Source: Methylomicrobium lacus LW14 (GTDB lineage: Bacteria; Pseudomonadota; Gammaproteobacteria; Methylococcales; Methylomonadaceae). Taken from it: a stretch of DNA of 64,000 nt. The notes under the pieces are model-generated. The model saw only the letters and a program-made list of their open reading frames with translations, had not been told where the DNA came from and searched no databases. Made by a program: the position numbers and the translations under genes. The DNA is taken from positions 3,547,501 to 3,611,500 of the forward strand of contig NZ_AZUN01000001.1 in assembly GCF_000527095.1 (NCBI RefSeq). Reading direction: 5' to 3'. This document shows positions 35,475 through 43,788 of this stretch, piece after piece (positions within the stretch are counted from its first letter, which is position 1; the number at the start of each line of letters is the position of its first letter).

Positions 35475-35527
35475 ACTTATTGGTAAGTAACACAACCAAA
35501 AGGGAATCCGAAGTTGGAGTAGCGGCC

Positions 35528-35791
35528 ATGGCAAAAGATGAAGAATCGTCGGTAGATCTGACAGGGGACATTCTGAACTACCTCACGGAACATCCCGATG
35601 CCGCGGATACGCCAGAAGGCATTGCCCTCTGGTGGATGAAACGGCAGCGCTTTGAGGTGTCGGTCAAGCTCGTCAGCGTGGCGCTGGAAGAGCTGGATAG
35701 ACGAGGATTATTGGATAAAACCATACTGGCAGACGGCACCTTCCTCTATCGTCTTTCATTATCCCCAAAACCGGCCAAGTTCCTTCAATGA
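35528..35791 (+). CDS. small protein, winged-helix-like, 87 aa
   Basis: The ATG at 35528 has GGAG eight bases upstream; an in-frame start at 35438 would cover the promoter-like element. The protein reads LTGDILNYLTEHPDAADTPE, GIALWWMKRQRFEVSVKLV, ALEELDRRGLLDKTILADG, the helix-helix-strand rhythm of a winged helix. It may be a small regulator or partner of the sigma-54 system. The family is not named with certainty. Confidence 0.65.
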   Translation: MAKDEESSVDLTGDILNYLTEHPDAADTPEGIALWWMKRQRFEVSVKLVSVALEELDRRGLLDKTILADGTFLYRLSLSPKPAKFLQ

Positions 35792-35854
35792 ATGGACAGG
35801 CGCGAGTAAGGTCGAGCTTATTTTCGCCGGTAATGCCCAATTTACAGGGTAGAA

Positions 35855-35882
35855 AAACTGTAATTCATGCTAATTACAGTTT
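35855..35882. terminator. inverted repeat AAACTGTAATT-N6-AATTACAGTTT
   Basis: A perfect 11-bp stem lies 64 bases after the 35528 gene. It could terminate that transcript or serve as an operator for the peroxidase unit. A second small inverted repeat (CAGACA/TGTCTG) lies near 36017-36034. Confidence 0.45.
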
Positions 35883-36085
35883 AGTGTTTGCAACAGTTTA
35901 AAAACAGAAGAGACGCATCGGCCAAAGCTGATAAAAAACTGAACATTCATAATGTTGCCGAACTGATCTCTGTTTTTGAAGTAGGTAGGTATTACTCACC
36001 ATTCTGCTGAACGACATTGCAGACAGATGTTGTCTGACTTCGTCCGCTTGGCAGAATAAACTTAATTTGCTAGGGGCTTGAGATC

Positions 36086-36244
36086 ATGAAATCCATATTG
36101 AAATTTACCGCAAAACTGTTGCCGGAAGACTTTTTGGCAGCGGTAAAAAATTCTGAAACACCTCCGACGACCCAGTTTGAAATCCAAGGATTCATCCAGG
36201 AGGCGACTCTATCCCTCATTGATAGGAGGAACAGGAAATGTTAG
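36086..36244 (+). CDS. 52-residue ORF overlapping the peroxidase start
   Basis: The ATG at 36086 follows TTGAGATC. The product begins MKSILKFTAKLLPEDFLAAV and ends LIDRRNRKC. Its TAG lies within ATGTTAG, so it overlaps the peroxidase ATG at 36238 by seven bases. The peroxidase ribosome-binding site GATAGGAGGAAC lies inside it. This layout suggests translational coupling. The product is unlike known families. Confidence 0.5.
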   Translation: MKSILKFTAKLLPEDFLAAVKNSETPPTTQFEIQGFIQEATLSLIDRRNRKC

Positions 36245-39200
36245 CTAGAATCCAACACAGACTTACCGAAATAGGTAAGGGATCCTTGCGGGCCATACCG
36301 ATGGCCGTGCTCATCACCATGACGAATGTCGGCGTGGAACCTTCACAGGCGGCTATCAACACTTCATCGGTCGGGCAGGGGTTCACGATTACCGCTGCCG
36401 ATCTTGCGTTTATCCTTCAGCAGATCAAGATCTCCGAGTTTCATGTCGCGAATACCACATCGGCAACGGGCCCTTGTGGCGCACTTGTCGGTTCTGGACC
36501 TAACCAAATCCCTGACACGCTCCTTTCCTTCGGCCTTCGGACCGTGGATGGGTCGTGCAACAACCTGCTAAAAGGCCAGGAGACCTTCGGTGCCTCCGAC
36601 CAAGTCTTTCCGCGCCTGACCACGCCTAATTTCAACAGACTTGCTGAATCGCCTCCGGCAACTTTCGGTGGTGGTGCCCAGACAAATTATAATCAGACCA
36701 CTGGCTCTGTCTTCGATTCCCAGCCGCGCATGATCAGCAACCTGGTTGTTGATCAGACCTCCACGAATCCGGCGGCTATCTTCGTGGCCGGAAATCCCGC
36801 AAGAACCCAGGGCGACACAGGCGTGGTTCCGTGCGATGCCAACGGACTACCTATCGGCTGCGTGCCTCAGTTCCAGACCTTGTTTATCCCGAATGTGACC
36901 ACCGATGTCGGCCTCTCGCCGCCATTCAACTCGCTGTTTACCATCTTCGGCCAATTCTTCGACCACGGACTGGACAAGATCACCAACGGGGACAGCGGTG
37001 AAGTCTTTGTTCCTTTGAAGGATGATGACCCGCTGGTCGCAGGGCCGGACCACGTCTTCGGCACTGCCGATGACCTTGCACCTCAACTGCGGTTCATGGT
37101 TCTGACGCGGGGCACGATCAAGAACGATCCGGTAACCGGTATCCGCAGCGCGCCGAACACCGATACCCCCTTCGTGGATCAAAGCCAGACCTACACCTCG
37201 CATTCGTCGCATCAGGTTTTTTTGCGTGAGTACGACAATACCTCTGGAAAACCACTTGCAACGGGCAAGTTCCTCTCTGAGGCCAATGGCGGCATTGTAA
37301 CCTGGGCGACAGTCAAAGCCCAGGCTGCGACCAAACTTGGCCTTCAACTCAGTGACGTGGATGTAACTAACATCCCGATGATCGCTGCCGACCCGTACGG
37401 CAACTTCATCCCCGGCCCAGCCCGCGGAATGCCTCAGTACGTGACGACCGGAGGTACCGGACTCGTCGAGGGCAATCCAGCCAGCCCGGTTCCTGTCCCG
37501 ACGGATGTTGTCCGTATCGATACGGCCTTCCTTAACGATATCGCCCATAGTGCGGATCCGGGAAGCTTAGCCGCTCCGAAGACGCCTGATGCCAATACTA
37601 CGGCTGGCAGCAGCCTTGCTCCGGTAGCGGCCGGCGAGTACGACGATGAACTGCTCGACCTGCACTTCATCTGCGGTGACGGTCGCTGCAACGAGAACAT
37701 CGCGCTGACCGCGGTCCACCAGATATTCCATATGGAGCATGATCGTCTGGTCGATTATTTCATCAATCCAGTTGATGGCGTGCTGACTCGGCCCGAGAAC
37801 GCCGCGCTGCTGGCGGATTTTCAGAACGTTAACCTTACCCCTGGCCCGAATAAGACCTTTACTTATCAAGAGCGTCTGTTCCAGGCCGCACGGTTCGTCA
37901 CCGAGATGCAGTACCAACATTTGGTATTCGAGGAGTTCGCCCGCAAGGTTCAACCGGCGATCAACCCCTTCCAGGCCTTCGCCTTCAACCAGACGGACCT
38001 CAACTCGGCGATCGTGGCCGAGTATGCCCATGCGGTCTATCGCTTCGGCCATTCGATGCTGACCGATACGATTCCTCGCATAAACGCAGACGGTTCGCAT
38101 AACGACATTCAACTGCTCGATGGCTTCCTGAACCCGGCGTCATTCTACAATGGCGGTTCCGCCGGTATACTCGATTCCCGACAAGCCACCGGATCAATAT
38201 TAATGGGGTTGTCTGATCAAACGGGCAACGAGATCGACGAATTCGTCGCCGACACGCTGCGCAACAATCTGCTGGGACTTCCGCTTGACCTGCCCAGCAT
38301 CAATATGGCGCGTGCCCGTAGCGAAGGCGTCCCTCCTTTGAACGACGCCCGCAAGCAAATTTTCGCAAAGACAAATGATGGCCAATTGCGACCCTACACC
38401 AACTGGATTGACTTCGACCAGAATATCAAGCACCACGTGTCATTGGTCAACTTCATTGCGGCGTATGGCAAACACCCGACCATTCTCTTCGCGAATGCAG
38501 GTCCTGACAACAATTTCAGCACTGTCGACGACAACGCCCCGGCCACGCTGGCGTCTCGGCGCGCTGCCGCCGAGCAAATCGTCAACGGCACGACTCTGCC
38601 GGGACCGGACGGTATACTTGGCACCACTGATGACATCTTGCCCCCCGTCGATAGTGGCGCGTTCATGTTCAGTACTGGCACCTGGGCGAATGATACTTTG
38701 ACAGGAGCATCTAAAACCGGCATTGACGACATCGACCTCTGGATGGGCGGTCTTGCCGAGAACACCAATTTGTTCGGCGGCCTGCTCGGTCCAACCTTCA
38801 ATTATGTGTTCGAGAAGCAACTCACCGATCTCCAGAATGGCGACCGGTTGTACTATTTGGCCCGCACGCCGGGCATGAACCTCAGGACACAGCTCGAGGG
38901 CAATTCTTTCGCCGAGTTGGTGATGCGCAACACCAATCCGTATACCCATACCTTAAAGGCGGATCCCTTCGCGACGGCCGATTGCAAGTTCGAATTGGCA
39001 AACCTCCATACCCCTTACGTTCCGGGTACGGATCCACTACCCGTGTCATCGACGTTGACACCCCCGGTGGCGCCGATTACGGGTCCAGGGTCGGTAAATG
39101 ACGATCCGCTCTCCGAATGCGATGAGAACCAACTCCTGTTGTTTCAGGCCGATGGCACGATCCAATACCGTGCGATCAATAGCGTCGACCCAGCCGGCAT

Positions 39201-41628
39201 CAACGGTCAGAGCGTTTACAATGGCACTGATTTTGCCGATCAATTCTATGGCGGCAATGATAACGACACCTTCTGGGGTGGACTCGGCGACGATAGAATC
39301 GAGGGCGGCGGCGGCGACGATGTGGTTCTCGGTGGCGACGGCGATGACATCATCACCGATTTCGGCGGCGCCGATTTCCTGAAAGGCGGTCCCGGCAACG
39401 ATGCCATCGACGGCGGTATCGGGGATGACATCATCATTCCCGGCTCCGGCAAGGACTTTACCAACGGCGGCGCCAATATCAATGAAACCTTTGCCGGCCC
39501 CGATGATGACTTCGCGATCGCCGGACAGGGCGAAGACGCCATCTTCGGTGACAGCGGCGACGAGTGGGAAGAAGGCGGTGATCAGCCTGATCTCTTGATC
39601 GGTGACAGTTCCAGCATTTTCTTCGATGACCACAACTTGCCTGGACATGACGTTCTGATTGGTCAGGGCGGCGATGACGACTACGATATGGAAGGCGGCG
39701 ACGACATTGGCGTATCCGGTCCGGGTGTCGAGAAAGTTGCCGGGGCGGCCGGCTATGACTGGGAAATCGGTCTGGGTGATCCGCAACCGCAAGACATGGA
39801 TTTGGCTATTCCTTTGCTGGGCTTGCCGCTTCCTGTCAACGTTGCCCGTGATAAATTCAACGAAGTCGAAGCGATGTCGGGATGGAAATTTAACGACATC
39901 CTGCATGGTGATAGCATTATCCCCAGCCAGGTTAATGGCGGCGGCTTCATCGGCTGCGACGCGTTGGATGCGAACGGGGTAGCGCGTATCAATGGTCTTG
40001 ACGCATTGGTGCCTGCGGCAATCCAGACTATCCCGTCCGCACCGATTGTCGCCGCCTCGGCATCATTCAATTGCCAGCTGACTGGCAATGTCTGGGGGGA
40101 AGGCAATATCATCCTCGGCGGGGAAGGCAGCGATATACTGGAAGGCCGCGGTGCCGATGACATCCTCGACGGTGACAGGTACCTGAACGTCCGGCTCAGT
40201 GTACGCAATGGCTCGGACGATGCTAATGGGGTGGACACTGTGCGTAACGGCTCGGGCCCTGAAATCGCCAGCACCGATCTCATGGAAAACGCGGCTGTTA
40301 CAGGAAACTTTGGTCCTCTAGCTACCGGCATGACCCTGCAACAAGCGGTGTTCGCCGGCAAGGTCAATCCGGGCAACATCGTGATTGTGCGGGAGATCCT
40401 GCTTCCAGCCGTTCCCGTTGCGGACTGCGGCGCCACAACTCCGCTCAACTGCGACACGGCGTGGTTCTCGGGGCCTGCGGCCAATTACACCGTCATTGGC
40501 AATGCCGATGGCAGCGTGACTGTCAGAGACAATACAGGCGTCGATGGCACCGACACGTTGCGGAATATCGAACAGCTCAGTTTCTGTACGACGCCTGGCG
40601 CCGTTAAGGGAACATGCGATGTTCGTGCGACTCCTGTCAGCGTCGCCAGTACGACCGCTCCGGTTGCCACAATATCGCCCGCTTCGCTGGCGTTGACCTT
40701 CGGGAACCAAGTAGTCAACACTCCTCCCTCGCTGCCTCAGTCTATTACGGTCACCAATACCGGCAACAGTAACCTCGTCGTATCCGGTATCACCCTGACC
40801 GGTATCGATCCGGGACAGTTCTTGCTGGCGAACACGGCCAACTGTGCCACCGTCGCGCCTCTTGGCTCCTGCACTTTCACTGTGCAGTTCGCGCCTACCA
40901 CGACCGGCTCTAAGACGGCCAGTGTTTCGATCGCCAGCAACGCGGCAGGATCGCCTGCCAGCGTCGCGGTGAGCGGTACGGGCCTCGCGCCTGCTCCGGT
41001 TATCGCAATAGCGCCCGCCTCGCTGGTCGTCTCCTTCCCTGACCAGGTCATCAACTCCACCTCGGCGGCTCAGACCATCACGGTCAGCAATACCGGAACG
41101 GCCAATCTGACCGTATCCGGCGTCACCCTAAGCGGGGCGACGACACAGTTCTCGTTTACGAACAACTGTACGACTGCTGTCGTGCCTGGCGGCTCCTGCA
41201 CTGTCTCTGTGCTGTTCAGGCCTACCTCGACCGGCGCTAAGACGGCCACCGTCTCCATCGCCAGCAACGCGGCAGGATCGCCTTCCAGCGTCACGGTGAG
41301 CGGCAACGGCATCGCCGCGGCAACGACCGCCACCATCGCCAACGCGACCATCGGCGGCGGCGGGGGAGTGCGGATCGGTGCCTCTGCCACCGGCAACGTT
41401 CGGGTGACGAATACAGGGGCTAACCCGCTCGTTATCACCTCTGCAAGTACGACTGCGCCGTTCTCGGTCACCCTGGGCACCTGCACCACGCCGGTTAATC
41501 CCGGAAGGACCTGCAATCTCAGCGTAACTTTCAGGCCGACCGCTGCCCAGACGTACACGGCAACGCTGACAATGGCGAGCAACGCCAGCAATAACCCAAG
41601 CGGCACCCTAACGGGTAGGGGGCGTTAA
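36238..41628 (+). CDS. giant animal-type haem peroxidase with RTX and ASH repeats (MopA-like)
   Basis: The 1796-residue protein carries the haem-peroxidase signatures FGQFFDHGLD (237-246, distal His), GDGRCNENIAL followed by HQIFHMEHDR (about 480-505) and YRFGHSML (about 601, proximal His). RTX Ca-binding nonapeptides occupy about 1001-1120 (GGLGDDRIEGGGGDDVVLGG) with more near 1290-1325. The sequence DGTDTLRNIEQLSFC follows near 1440. Three ASH/choice-of-anchor repeats end the protein (ITVTNTGNSNLVVSGITLTG and two similar). A hydrophobic segment near 18-30 may be an export signal. Peroxidases of this architecture (MopA) oxidise Mn(II) in some alpha- and gammaproteobacteria. Mn(II) or phenolics are inferred substrates. 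Confidence 0.85.
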   Translation: MLARIQHRLTEIGKGSLRAIPMAVLITMTNVGVEPSQAAINTSSVGQGFTITAADLAFILQQIKISEFHVANTTSATGPCGALVGSGPNQIPDTLLSFGLRTVDGSCNNLLKGQETFGASDQVFPRLTTPNFNRLAESPPATFGGGAQTNYNQTTGSVFDSQPRMISNLVVDQTSTNPAAIFVAGNPARTQGDTGVVPCDANGLPIGCVPQFQTLFIPNVTTDVGLSPPFNSLFTIFGQFFDHGLDKITNGDSGEVFVPLKDDDPLVAGPDHVFGTADDLAPQLRFMVLTRGTIKNDPVTGIRSAPNTDTPFVDQSQTYTSHSSHQVFLREYDNTSGKPLATGKFLSEANGGIVTWATVKAQAATKLGLQLSDVDVTNIPMIAADPYGNFIPGPARGMPQYVTTGGTGLVEGNPASPVPVPTDVVRIDTAFLNDIAHSADPGSLAAPKTPDANTTAGSSLAPVAAGEYDDELLDLHFICGDGRCNENIALTAVHQIFHMEHDRLVDYFINPVDGVLTRPENAALLADFQNVNLTPGPNKTFTYQERLFQAARFVTEMQYQHLVFEEFARKVQPAINPFQAFAFNQTDLNSAIVAEYAHAVYRFGHSMLTDTIPRINADGSHNDIQLLDGFLNPASFYNGGSAGILDSRQATGSILMGLSDQTGNEIDEFVADTLRNNLLGLPLDLPSINMARARSEGVPPLNDARKQIFAKTNDGQLRPYTNWIDFDQNIKHHVSLVNFIAAYGKHPTILFANAGPDNNFSTVDDNAPATLASRRAAAEQIVNGTTLPGPDGILGTTDDILPPVDSGAFMFSTGTWANDTLTGASKTGIDDIDLWMGGLAENTNLFGGLLGPTFNYVFEKQLTDLQNGDRLYYLARTPGMNLRTQLEGNSFAELVMRNTNPYTHTLKADPFATADCKFELANLHTPYVPGTDPLPVSSTLTPPVAPITGPGSVNDDPLSECDENQLLLFQADGTIQYRAINSVDPAGINGQSVYNGTDFADQFYGGNDNDTFWGGLGDDRIEGGGGDDVVLGGDGDDIITDFGGADFLKGGPGNDAIDGGIGDDIIIPGSGKDFTNGGANINETFAGPDDDFAIAGQGEDAIFGDSGDEWEEGGDQPDLLIGDSSSIFFDDHNLPGHDVLIGQGGDDDYDMEGGDDIGVSGPGVEKVAGAAGYDWEIGLGDPQPQDMDLAIPLLGLPLPVNVARDKFNEVEAMSGWKFNDILHGDSIIPSQVNGGGFIGCDALDANGVARINGLDALVPAAIQTIPSAPIVAASASFNCQLTGNVWGEGNIILGGEGSDILEGRGADDILDGDRYLNVRLSVRNGSDDANGVDTVRNGSGPEIASTDLMENAAVTGNFGPLATGMTLQQAVFAGKVNPGNIVIVREILLPAVPVADCGATTPLNCDTAWFSGPAANYTVIGNADGSVTVRDNTGVDGTDTLRNIEQLSFCTTPGAVKGTCDVRATPVSVASTTAPVATISPASLALTFGNQVVNTPPSLPQSITVTNTGNSNLVVSGITLTGIDPGQFLLANTANCATVAPLGSCTFTVQFAPTTTGSKTASVSIASNAAGSPASVAVSGTGLAPAPVIAIAPASLVVSFPDQVINSTSAAQTITVSNTGTANLTVSGVTLSGATTQFSFTNNCTTAVVPGGSCTVSVLFRPTSTGAKTATVSIASNAAGSPSSVTVSGNGIAAATTATIANATIGGGGGVRIGASATGNVRVTNTGANPLVITSASTTAPFSVTLGTCTTPVNPGRTCNLSVTFRPTAAQTYTATLTMASNASNNPSGTLTGRGR

Positions 41629-41644
41629 CATGAAAATGGCAATG

Positions 41645-41735
41645 ATGGAAATGTAGCGTAGCGAGCTACGTGGCTGATTGCGGGACGGCTCGCAAGCCGC
41701 TCCCACAATCGACCTCCCGAAGGTCGCCGCGACTA
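41645..41735. repeat. cluster of short REP-like palindromes
   Basis: GTAGC-GTAGCGA-GCTAC, CGGCT-CGCA-AGCCG and CGACCT-CCCG-AAGGTCG follow one another after the peroxidase gene, with CGCTCCCAC between. The GCTCCCAC element recalls the large hairpin at 62524-62584. Confidence 0.5.
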
Positions 41736-41747
41736 GTCACAGTAAGC

Positions 41748-41793
41748 TCAAAGGCACCGAACGAGGTGGCCGCGATATTCGATCTTGATTTGG
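41748..41793 (+). repeat. duplicated leader, copy 1 (copy 2 at 41953-41999)
   Basis: CAAAGGCACCGAACGAGGTG then GCCGCGATATTCGATCTTGA matches the sequence before the 42016 gene with a few changes. Each copy ends shortly before a start codon for similar signal-anchor N-termini. Confidence 0.65.
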
Positions 41794-41802
41794 GGTGTTG
41801 TT

Positions 41803-41940
41803 ATGAAATTTTTAGCACTGGCTGTATTTGGAGCCGTTATTTTGTTGGATTTTGAAATCCTTGCACTCTCATGGGTTGACAAGGGTTCCGTAAAAAACAC
41901 GTCAATGACACAACCGCAGGCTATCCGCGAGCAGCGCTAG
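41803..41940 (+). pseudogene. 45-residue truncated copy of the 42016 gene
   Basis: The frame reads MKFLALAVFGAVILLDFEIL, then ALSWVDKGSVKNTS and TQPQAIREQR before a stop. It aligns with the first 43 residues of the downstream protein (ILAPSFVGNVSEKNASLAKI). It retains a signal-anchor helix but not the coiled-coil body. It may still be made as a short membrane peptide. Confidence 0.5.
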
Positions 41941-42015
41941 GGCTCAACAAGCGCAAAGGCGCCGAACAAGGCGGCGGCGATATTCGATCTTGATTTAGGA
42001 ACGTGAGGTATTTTT

Positions 42016-42864
42016 ATGAAAAACTTCTCAATAGCATTAATTCTTGTAGCCTTTATTTTCGTTCTGGCCATCCTTGCTCCCTCATTTGTAGGCAATGTTT
42101 CCGAAAAAAACGCGTCTCTTGCAAAAATACAGGCAGTCAAGGAGAAGAATCCGCCGGCAGACGAACAATATGCAACCGCAAAAGCTGATAGCTTCAGAGC
42201 GGGGAAGGCTTTCGGCAAAGAAAAGGGCCGTCTCGATACCATGGAAGTGATGGTGTTTAGAGGGAAAAATTATCTTTTAACCCAAGTTAACAATCGCCTG
42301 AAGCAACTTGGGCCTTTCAGAACCCGAGTAAACGATATAACGACGTTGAGCGATTCAGAAAGAAAAAGTCTGGTTGCCGAGCTTGATGCCGAAATTGACA
42401 TGTTCAAGGCATTCAAATCAGAGATCAACAAGAGTGCAACAAAGCAGGACATCAAAAATGTCGCCGATAAAATCAAGGCTGAATGGATAAAAAGCAGACT
42501 CAGTGTGGAACGCGTAGAAGGACAGATTGTTGCCGCAAAGGAAAATCAGCTGATATCGGATGCGGATGAAAATTCTTCAAGTATTCAGAAACGTATAGAT
42601 GTCCTTAAGGCATCCGGAAAAGATACTAAGGTTCATGAGGAACTGCTTTCTATGTATGGCAAAAAGGTTGCTTCTGCAAAACAGGATGTTGACTCTGCAA
42701 AAGAGAAATTTGACGCCGCTACAAGCGCTTCAACAGAAGCAGAGAAAGAAAAGCTATTGAAAGGGAAGGAACTTTTGTTAACAACTGCACGGGACAGTAT
42801 AAAAGATGCTTACAACATATTGACAAAAACAGCGCGTCAGGAATTTTCGCAAAGGTATAAATAG
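42016..42864 (+). CDS. membrane-anchored coiled-coil protein, 282 aa
   Basis: One N-terminal hydrophobic helix (SIALILVAFIFVLAILAPSF) anchors a Lys/Glu/Ala-rich, almost wholly helical periplasmic body (TKQDIKNVADKIKAEWIKS, SAKQDVDSAKEKFDAATSA). No Cys is present. The family is not recognised. It lies between the peroxidase and multicopper oxidase genes on the same strand and may be a scaffold; that is inference. Confidence 0.65.
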   Translation: MKNFSIALILVAFIFVLAILAPSFVGNVSEKNASLAKIQAVKEKNPPADEQYATAKADSFRAGKAFGKEKGRLDTMEVMVFRGKNYLLTQVNNRLKQLGPFRTRVNDITTLSDSERKSLVAELDAEIDMFKAFKSEINKSATKQDIKNVADKIKAEWIKSRLSVERVEGQIVAAKENQLISDADENSSSIQKRIDVLKASGKDTKVHEELLSMYGKKVASAKQDVDSAKEKFDAATSASTEAEKEKLLKGKELLLTTARDSIKDAYNILTKTARQEFSQRYK

Positions 42865-42945
42865 GATATTCATCCGGCGTGCAGCGACAAATGCTTTGAC
42901 GCATTATAAACCCCATTAAAAACTTTTAATGAAGAGGACTGTATC

Positions 42946-43257
42946 ATGAATATTTCATCAAAAATGACGGTGCGAACCCTTGCTGTCGGAGTCTTGGCAC
43001 TCTCTATTTCAAGTTTGAGTGGCTTGGCTTTTACCGCCACCGCTCCAGCTCCGTCAGCTTGTACCGACAGTTATATGCAAACAGCCACGGCTTCTGGCAA
43101 AACACTGTCAGTCGCGTTAGAGAGTTGCTATGTTAACCGTCCTGCGGCGGCACCTGTTCAAAACTGTGTGCAAGGCGCATTTCAGGCCCATTATAGAACT
43201 TTACTCGCCGCAATTGATACTTTTCAACGTTGCTCGGGTGTGCCTTTAAATTCGTAG
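42946..43257 (+). CDS. small exported Cys protein, 103 aa
   Basis: A signal peptide (TVRTLAVGVLALSISSLSG) is followed by a 70-residue mature region with four Cys (SACTDS, ESCYVN, QNCVQG, QRCSGV), probably two disulfides or a metal site. No domain is recognised. A terminator follows. Confidence 0.65.
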   Translation: MNISSKMTVRTLAVGVLALSISSLSGLAFTATAPAPSACTDSYMQTATASGKTLSVALESCYVNRPAAAPVQNCVQGAFQAHYRTLLAAIDTFQRCSGVPLNS

Positions 43258-43270
43258 CATTTTAGATAAT

Positions 43271-43308
43271 GAAAAGACCTTGGGCGAATTATATTCTAGG
43301 GTCTTTTC
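43271..43308 (+). terminator. rho-independent terminator
   Basis: GAAAAGACCYT-type arm pairs with AGGGTCTTTTC across a loop, closing with TCTTTTC. It follows the 42946 gene and should separate it from the multicopper oxidase unit. Confidence 0.65.
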
Positions 43309-43788
43309 TATATTGCATCGCCTTTTTATCTGTATGTGCGCCTTTTATTGCTTTATTATGCGGCTGTTATCCTGCTTTATGCAGGGCACCGATCTAACTA
43401 GAGTTAATATAAGAACGCTTACTTATAAGCACGAATAATGGTTATGCGGAGTTAATCATTGCGATATAAAAATAATCGCATTCATGTTTCTTATGTATTG
43501 CATATTTTGAAGAGGTCGCTGGTAATGAACGAAATAATAGGCAAAGTTTTTTGGTTAATAAACCGCAGAAAATATAAAGCTATGCGACCTGTTAATTAAG
43601 TAATCTGAATTATTATGATAACTCGTGAGGGGGTTTTTGTCGGCCGGTTTCAGATCAATCTTAAAATGATGGATGAGTCCCTCCTGCTGACGCAAGTAAA
43701 TAATGAAGACCCTGGGTCTTATTACCGTTAAGGCCATGCTTAGATGGGTTTTCTTATTCAATTCTATAAAATTAAATGGAGGTATATC
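43309..43788. other. AT-rich promoter region of the multicopper oxidase gene
   Basis: About 480 bases, strongly AT-rich. A 24-codon frame at 43525 (MNEIIGKVFWLINRRKYKAM) is too short to support. No RNA gene is recognised. Confidence 0.4.

Noticed and set aside
43525..43599. 24-codon frame before the multicopper oxidase
   Set aside because: It is too short, has a weak ribosome-binding site and no similarity; not supportable as a gene.
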